From contig NC_051072.1 of NCBI RefSeq assembly GCF_004664715.2, forward strand, positions 37,882,142 through 37,946,141: a stretch of DNA of 64,000 nt, written 5' to 3'. This DNA comes from Peromyscus leucopus (taxonomy: Eukaryota; Chordata; Mammalia; Rodentia; Cricetidae). The notes below the pieces were generated by a model, which saw only the letters and a list, made by a program, of their open reading frames with translations, was not told the origin of the DNA and made no database searches. Shown piece after piece: positions 57,618 to 64,000 of this stretch (its first letter is position 1; each line of letters begins with the position of its first letter). Position numbers and translations under genes: made by a program.

Positions 57618-57839
57618 ATATCAGTTCATTTTTTAATAAACAGGTAAATGAGTCCAGTTTTTCCTAAACAAACTGACATTTTTTTTGATGATATGGACTC
57701 ATATGTGTGTATTGTGGTAGACCTCAGTTAGGTTTTACCTGGACATATAACTGTAATTCAGTGGGCAAAGTGATCATTCTCAGTAATCTCTTTCTTAGCT
57801 CTTAGATCTCACTATTCAATACAATAAGAAACTATTTTT

Positions 57840-58330
57840 ATTTTCCCCAGCTCCTTTACTAACTGCTATCTCATATATCAGAATATTCTTCCACTATTTC
57901 TTCTAAGAAGCCCCCTTTCTTTTGCTCTAAACCCTATCATTACCACCCATAGGCAGACTTCTATCATGACCCTTTTTACATTATTCAAGAGCCTTGCTTT
58001 TATATATCTTCCTTCAAACCTCATCCTCTGGACAAACACTGTATCCGTATCATAAGTTGACTATATTAGACTTCTGTTTTGCCATTTTCAATCTTCCATT
58101 GTCTAATAGCCAAGTTCCTTAACAATACATACCAGGCCATCCCCATGAACCTCTTAACCTTCACCACACAATGTTTAGCCTCCACATTCCTGGCTTCACT
58201 TTCACTGTATGGCTTGTATCCCTCACTCAGAGACCATGTCACCGCCTACATGCATCCATTGCCTCCATTTTTCTTTCCTTCACTAAACGACATAGTACTG
58301 CTCAGTTTTCCTAAATGAAGCCTGGAGACG
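57840..58330 (+). mobile_element. LINE-2 relic
   Basis: ttcctcctaagaagccccc-like text (ttctaagaagccccctttc), agccaagttccttaacaata, cataccaggccatccccatg, ctccacattcctggcttcac, actcagagaccatgtcacc: L2 order. Confidence 0.65.
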
Positions 58331-58714
58331 CCTGCTGAAGTCACCCATGAAATCGTTAGTGATTTCCTTAGTGGGCTGATACACTTTTGTGTATCAAGCT
58401 TATGTATCAATACTGATACTTGAAACATATTCTTAATAAATACATGAGCACTAGTGAGAGATGAGGCTTTTTATAGCCTCCATTCTTTAAATCCTCAGGA
58501 CTTCAACTTAGTATGTTGGAGGTTTGGAACTGTACTCTGGGAGTTTGGCCTAGGATCACTCAGGTTTGCAGGCAGAGGGGCAGAGAAAATGAAGAAGGAA
58601 AGAAGCCCTTGGGTCTTCTCATTTGCCCTGGGATAGCCAATGTTCTGTGGTTTAGCTGCATAAATACTTCTGAGATGTATTTTAGTTCAGACTGCCTGTT
58701 GCCTGTCTAGATGT

Positions 58715-59240
58715 CTGAATGGTCTCTCTCTGACTTCCTTTCCATAAATCCTGTCTCTCCCAATCCATTTTCTGCATTTAGCATAACCACAGTAATTTTT
58801 CCCAGATGCTAACATTCCTTACTGCGTTCCAAAACTCTTAGACAAAAGTCTAAACTCCTTATGACTGCTTTTAATAATGTCTGTATAATCTGGCCTTTGA
58901 CTGCTCCTCCAGCTTCCTGCTTCACCATTCTGGCCCTAGACCACCTGGAAATCCTCTAGATGGAACAGGTTTTATTTCATCAGCTCTGTCTTGTATTAGT
59001 TCCCTCCGGGTTGTGAGGATTTTCTTAGGATACCCTCTTTTCACCTCTGTGTTTCCAGTGAACTTTTAACTGTTCATGAAGGTCGTAGATTAGGTATTTC
59101 CTTCCCAAGAAGGCTTTCCTTGATGAAGAAATCCAGACTAGAAATATTTTCTCTCTCCCTAATACCGATTTCTCTGTTATTTGCTCCTATTATACACAAG
59201 TACCACACCATTTCAGTTACCTTTCTTGTTTGTATAACTC
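58715..59240 (+). mobile_element. LINE-2 relic
   Basis: cataaccacagtaatttttc, caaaagtctaaactccttat, gtctgtataatctggcctt, gcttcaccattctggcccta, aagaaggctttccttgatga, gatttctctgttatttgctc: the L2 3' region, in order and nearly complete. Confidence 0.8.
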
Positions 59241-60094
59241 AGTAAACTGAGTCCTCAGCAGCAGAAAGCCCACCAGTGGTCTCTTGCGACATAATTAGTA
59301 GCTGGGATAGGAATTTGCTCAAGCTGGTGCTGAATATTATCCAATGAGTACATGACTGAACTCATGAAAAACAATTCCGTGTTATCCATGAGGGTTCATT
59401 TTGACATGCTGTTGAGAAAGTACTGGAGAAACTAAAACATGTAAGTTTAAGAGAGGGGGACGTGGGAGAAATCATTGCTAATTACATACAGAATTGCTCC
59501 TCACAGTCCAGTACTGATTTTCAGGTGAACGATGAGGACCATGGGTTTTATGATCTCTAAGTCCTTTCCAAGTTCAACAATCTGCCTGAAATCCTGAGTT
59601 CTCATAAGATGAAGATTAAAAATGGCTGACTCTCAAGGAAAAAATGTAGACAGATGAGACTAAGGTCGATAACATCGCTGCTCTTCCGCCAGAAGGGAAG
59701 TCCCTTCTCTGTGCCAATGACTAAGTGACTTGAAGTCACTGACAGTGATCTGGCACATCAGAAATGGTTTTCTGGAACCATCATGAAGGTGAGATCTGGT
59801 TCCATGACAGAAGTGTGGGCTCAGGAAGGCAAGCTTCTATATATTTTTGTTAAGTCTTTATCATCTTATGAGTCGAAAGGGTGGTATTTATTGGTGACTC
59901 AGCAAGATCGCTCTATTTGTGGGCGACACAGAAAGGAAGTGTTGGCACCTCAGATGAGTCCTGAGCTATTTATAAATATTGTGTCAATTAATTTGAAATT
60001 GGCCGTATTTAATTTGGGGCTGAAAATAGACTAGACTTCCTCCTTCCTAAATTCATCACATGACTGAAAAGAGACAAGAAAAGATCTTTAAAAT
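59241..60094. other. Unannotated stretch
   Basis: A weak antisense MIR-like core near 59290-59340 (acataattagtagctggga). Otherwise nothing is recognised. Confidence 0.35.
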
Positions 60095-60500
60095 ATTTTT
60101 TGTCATTTTTTAAAAATTTTTATTTATTTTATTTTACAATACCATTCAGTTCTACATATCAGCCTTGTCATTTTTAATTAGTGCATATTAATTGTATAAG
60201 ACAGAGTGGGTATCATGATGGCATATAACACATGTATAATATGTTCTTTATTACAGTCATCCTTCACTGTCTTTTCTCCCTTAAATAACATTTCTCCCTT
60301 TCTCCATTAAACAACATTTTTATTAATTCTATGAGAATTTCATATGGTAGTTATATTTTGGTCAGTTCTTCCCACATCCACCCACACTTCCCCACCCACC
60401 CAACTTTATGGTCCCTCCTCTCTCTCTTTTAGATCATTGAGTCCAATTTGCTTTGCCCAAATATTCTTGTGGTCTGCCCTAGAATATAGATAACCTAAAA
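60095..60500 (-). mobile_element. Rodent LINE-1 3' UTR fragments, antisense
   Basis: ttttacaataccattcagtt, ctacatatcagcc (60130-60165), then gagaatttcatatggtagtt, ttcttcccacatccaccc, cattgagtccaatttgcttt. The first phrase I associate with cricetid LINE-1 3' UTRs. Probably more than one fragment. Confidence 0.6.
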
Positions 60501-61151
60501 GGGGTCAGATTCTTAAATTAGTGGTTGTATAATAGTTGGGGTATTAAAATGTTTGTAGTGTATTGGTTATTAATGAAACATATTGAAAAACATCTTTTTA
60601 TCCTTGCCAGTGAATCAAAAACTTACAGTTGTGTGACTTATGTGTTACTTATGTATACCTTAAGAAACTTGTTTTATATTTTTCTGTTTCTCTTAGGGAG
60701 AAATAACACTAGCTTGACCAGTTATTTCTTATTTTTGACATTGGTTATAAGAAGACAAAGAGAAAGTAAGTGATTACTAAGTCTGGATGAATCATTACCA
60801 CCCTTGAACTCCATGACTTCCTATTCTCTGAGGTCAAGAGATCCTTAGCAGGGAGGCTCATGCTTAAAATAGTTCTAGTGAGGCAAGCTTGGTGAATGAT
60901 GAGGAGATGCATTCATTTTCTTTTTAGCTCACCCTTTATGTTGGTCCAGTAGTAATCACTGGGACAGAAAAATATGATATTAATGACATGTGTTTTGGTA
61001 AGTGAAATTTGGCCGAAAGGTGGAAACAATTTATTGTATATTTTAAACTACTCGGAAGAAAGGATTTTTTTGTTAATGTTCCCACCACGAAGATCACAAA
61101 GATGTGATAAATGTTAGAGATGGTGAGTATGCTAAATATCCTGATTTGATC

Positions 61152-61153
<2 letters not shown>

Positions 61154-61193
<40 letters not shown>
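61154..61193. repeat. (GT)n microsatellite
   Basis: About 20 GT units. Confidence 0.98.
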
Positions 61194-61194
<1 letters not shown>

Positions 61195-61289
61195 TATTCA
61201 CACATCACATTGTATTTCATAAATACATCCAATTATGTGACAATTAGAAATAAGAAAGGGGAAAAAACAGTGGAGGAGTGTACAACTGG

Positions 61290-61475
61290 TTAAAACACAA
61301 AAGATACCAGGTTTAGAGTGACAAGAAATGGATTGTCCTTCCAATTATGTTACATGGAGAAAATCACTTAAACTATGTGAACTTCGGTTTCTTTATCATT
61401 AAAATGAGGCTATTATAAATGTGGTACGGAGACCAGAAAATTGTATCACTAGGTTAAAGGAAGTAGTTTTAGTGT
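61290..61475 (+). repeat. MIR SINE
   Basis: ataccaggtttagagtgaca, ttatgttacatggagaaaat, cacttaaactatgtgaactt, cggtttctttatcattaaaa, tgaggctattataaatgtgg: MIR sense order. Confidence 0.75.
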
Positions 61476-61692
61476 TGTTTGTTTGTTTTTAAAATTATTG
61501 GCAGGAGTTGGAAAGTCAAAGACGTCTCTGCAGAGAATATAATGACTAAGTTCAGTTAACAAGGTCTGCCCTCAGATTCACATAGGCTTACAGACACACG
61601 AGCTTCTTGGAAACAGATTTTATTATTATTTTTTAAATTAAGACTTGCTTACACGTCATTTTGCATTCAGGTAGCAATTAATACAGTTTTCT

Positions 61693-61695
<3 letters not shown>

Positions 61696-61742
<47 letters not shown>
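61696..61742. repeat. (CA)n microsatellite
   Basis: About 23 CA units. Confidence 0.98.
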
Positions 61743-61744
<2 letters not shown>

Positions 61745-62094
61745 CATCACCTCTGTGTGGCAGGAAGAACTAAGATTTGCTGTCTAGAGCATCCTTCCTG
61801 GACTAGCTCCAAGTATGTGAATATTAAATCGTTAGTGCAGTGTTCTGAAGCAGACAATTCTGTATCTCTCACTTAGAGAATAATTTCAGAGAAAACAAAG
61901 ATGTAAATTTCAGATCCTGGCAGGAAGTAAGAGTCAGTCTCACGGAATTGAACCTAGATGCATCACAGAAAAAAGGGAATTTGTGGTTTACTTCTTCATG
62001 TTGCATCATGGTTGGTCTTGTCTCAGTTTTATGGTGAAATTATGGGCAAGGCTACTATGTGGAACTTGGCAGTTTTAAGTGCTGAGAATCAGTG

Positions 62095-62580
62095 ACTAGT
62101 TGAGTGCTATAAATTGGACATTGATCTCACCCTCTCCACCCCCAGCGAACATCACAGAGAAGGGAGGGAAAATGTTATGAAACACTGCCCCAGATATGAC
62201 ATGGCCATTGCAATCATGAGCACAAAGTAACTGTGGTCTGCACAAAGCCAGAACAAGGTTGGGCCCTTCAACATTCCATATGGATGGGGGAGGTACTCAT
62301 GAGACCCCTGACCCTTCCTGAGGAGCTATTGAAGTTTTCTTCTCATTTTCTTCTGGGACGTGGCTACTGTGAAGTTGTTCATGCTGTCACAAATATTTGA
62401 CTATCTATGCTCATTCAAGGAACCAGAATTAAACTCAGTAGGGAAAAAGAAACATGAATGAGATGAAGACTATACAGAAAGAAGACAGAGTTCAGAGGGA
62501 GAATGAGGAGAATAAGAGAAAGCAATGGATGGTAAATATTATAATACACTGTATATGCAATTGTTAAAAATAAAGGAAAA
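62095..62580 (+). mobile_element. Rodent LINE-1 3' UTR, sense, 5'-truncated
   Basis: gaaacactgccccagatatg, acatggccattgcaatcatg, ggtctgcacaaagccagaac, gatgggggaggtactcatga, cctgaggagctattgaagtt, ttctgggacgtggctactg, ending aaaataaaggaaaaa. The region I know as the 3' UTR of old rodent LINE-1. No ORF2 is present, so it is 5'-truncated. Confidence 0.8.
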
Positions 62581-63214
62581 AGATTGCCACAAATGTATCA
62601 GACCATAGTATGGGTGAAACACAATCCACATACCACTCACCAAGCTACAAGCGCATAAAAAAAGATTTACCATTTTATAATTCATGCCAAGTTACTATGA
62701 GGCTATAGATTTGAAGTCTGTATAGATTAGATCCTGTAATAGTATCTACACAAAGAACAAATTGGCTCTCAGGGTCCTGTATCTCTACTCCATCACCCAT
62801 TGGACACAATATCCTCATTCTTCTAATATTATTGGTGGCAATATGTCATTACATTTCAATGAAGATCTCTCTTATCTCAAATGAGGTACAGCTTTTCATG
62901 TGTTTAATAGTCATTCAAACAATTTTTGACTGCCTGAAAGAACATTCCCTTATATTTGAAGTTCTTTCAACTGGGATGCAGCTCATGTTGACTCAACTAG
63001 CTGAACACTGCTTCACATATAAAGTTATAAATCAATATCTAACTTTAAATCTTTAATTTTACAAATGTTTTGTTTAGTTTTACTGTGTCAATTATTTCTA
63101 GATTTCTTCTTGGGGGCCTTGTGATTATGTTTATATTTTATCCTTTTATCTATCCTCCCTCTTACTTCCCCCTGTTTTAAAAACAAAAACACGACCAGTT
63201 CAGATATTTCCTAT
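62581..63214. other. Unannotated AT-rich DNA
   Basis: No repeat or gene recognised. Confidence 0.4.
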
Positions 63215-63495
63215 AGCATTTGTGGTACATGTGGGATGCATGCATTTATGTGTGCAGTTGTGAACTCTGCTTTATTGCCTTGAGACAGGTTCTCACTGTA
63301 CCAGAAACCAGGTAGTCTGGCTGGCCAATGAGCCCTAGGATCTGTCCATCTCCATACCCCCAAAACTTCCTAGAGCAAGAGCTTCAGGTACATACTGTTA
63401 TACCTGGGTTTTACATGGGTCCTGGGGATTTGAACTCAGGTCTTTATGAGTTCATAGCAAGGGCTTTTACCCAATGAGACAGCTCTTGAGCCCTT
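63215..63495 (-). repeat. B4-type SINE, antisense
   Basis: ctggctggccaatgagccct, aggatctgtccatctccata, gttatacctgggttttacat, gggtcctggggatttgaact, caggtctttatgagttcat, ccaatgagacagctcttgag: antisense B4. Confidence 0.85.
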
Positions 63496-64000
63496 CACAT
63501 TTGTACTTTAAATATTACCCTTTTTTTGTTATTTTGAGTTTTGTCTTCACTTTTGTATTATATTTATTTTACTTTCTCAGTTAATGCTGTTTCCTTGATG
63601 TCAACACTTCTCTGAATATGTACATTTCTGCTTCGTCCCTTTTCATATGGGAATAATTCGTCCATTTGGAGGGATTCATGTTAGGACATTTTGTTATCAT
63701 TTTTTTAATCAGGTCTGGTGGCATTTCTTCCGTGTTTTTTGTAGAACTTCAGTGTACGTATTGTGGTTGCCTTGATCTCTTCCATTATCATCCCTGAATG
63801 CAACAGACGATTCCTGGACAATTGTTACTGACTGAAAATGTCCACTGTAGAGGACTCAGCATGGTCTTCTGGGGCTAGCAGGTTGGTTGATGGTGTGGAG
63901 GGTGCAGCCCCAGCTTTGGATTGTGCACAGTGGAAGTGTGTCCTTCAGCTTTATGCCACAGCTACAACGCCCTCACAGTGTAGTTCTCCTATGTGAGTAA
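63496..64000. other. Unannotated stretch
   Basis: No repeat or gene recognised up to the window edge. Confidence 0.4.

Overview
This 64 kb window looks like non-coding DNA from a muroid rodent genome, most likely a cricetid (vole, hamster or deer mouse group). The rodent call rests on B1, B2, B3/B4 and ID-type SINEs, ORR1-like MaLR LTRs, rodent LINE-1 3' ends and very many long CA, GA and TTCC-type microsatellites. The cricetid call is an inference: I remember the LTR type at 1915 and 57229, and the one at 37432, from cricetid sequence, but could not check this. I found no exon, intact gene, tRNA, rRNA, snRNA or CpG island. Every long open frame is either a translated microsatellite or SINE, or lacks any family signature I recognise. 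The window is best read as intergenic or deep intronic sequence.

Layout. 1-10 kb: unique AT-rich DNA, one solo LTR (1915-2325), L2 and MLT1 relics, a LINE-1 relic, a MIR split by a B2, an ORR1-like LTR, and a B4 SINE split by an LTR that carries B1 sequence. 10-20 kb: MLT1, MIR and L2 relics, SINEs, an 84-base T tract between TTCC arrays, and a second B1-carrying LTR. 20-30 kb: fragments of old LINE-1 in both orientations, an ancient LTR, and a ~90 bp segment present twice in inverted orientation. 30-42 kb: mostly unique DNA with MIRs, B1/B4 SINEs, two MaLR insertions (one inside a SINE), a further LTR and two long TG/AG compound microsatellites. 42-47.7 kb: a nested retroelement cluster (an old MaLR split by a rodent MaLR LTR, which is itself split by two more LTRs), then LINE-1/HAL1 antisense DNA. 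48-54 kb: L2 with an inserted short ORR1, a 5'-truncated LINE-1 with target duplication, SINEs and a MaLR LTR. 54-64 kb: a cryptic minisatellite with a 177 bp higher-order period, the second solo LTR of the 1915 type, L2 blocks, LINE-1 3' ends and SINEs.

No genes work together here. What the sequence does record is order of insertion: old mammalian layers (MIR, L2, MLT1, HAL1/L1M) were cut by rodent MaLR LTRs and SINEs, and these in turn by younger LTRs with 6-7 bp target duplications. Repeat family names are my own recognition without a database and could be wrong at subfamily level; boundaries given as exact are those fixed by TG...CA ends and target-site duplications.
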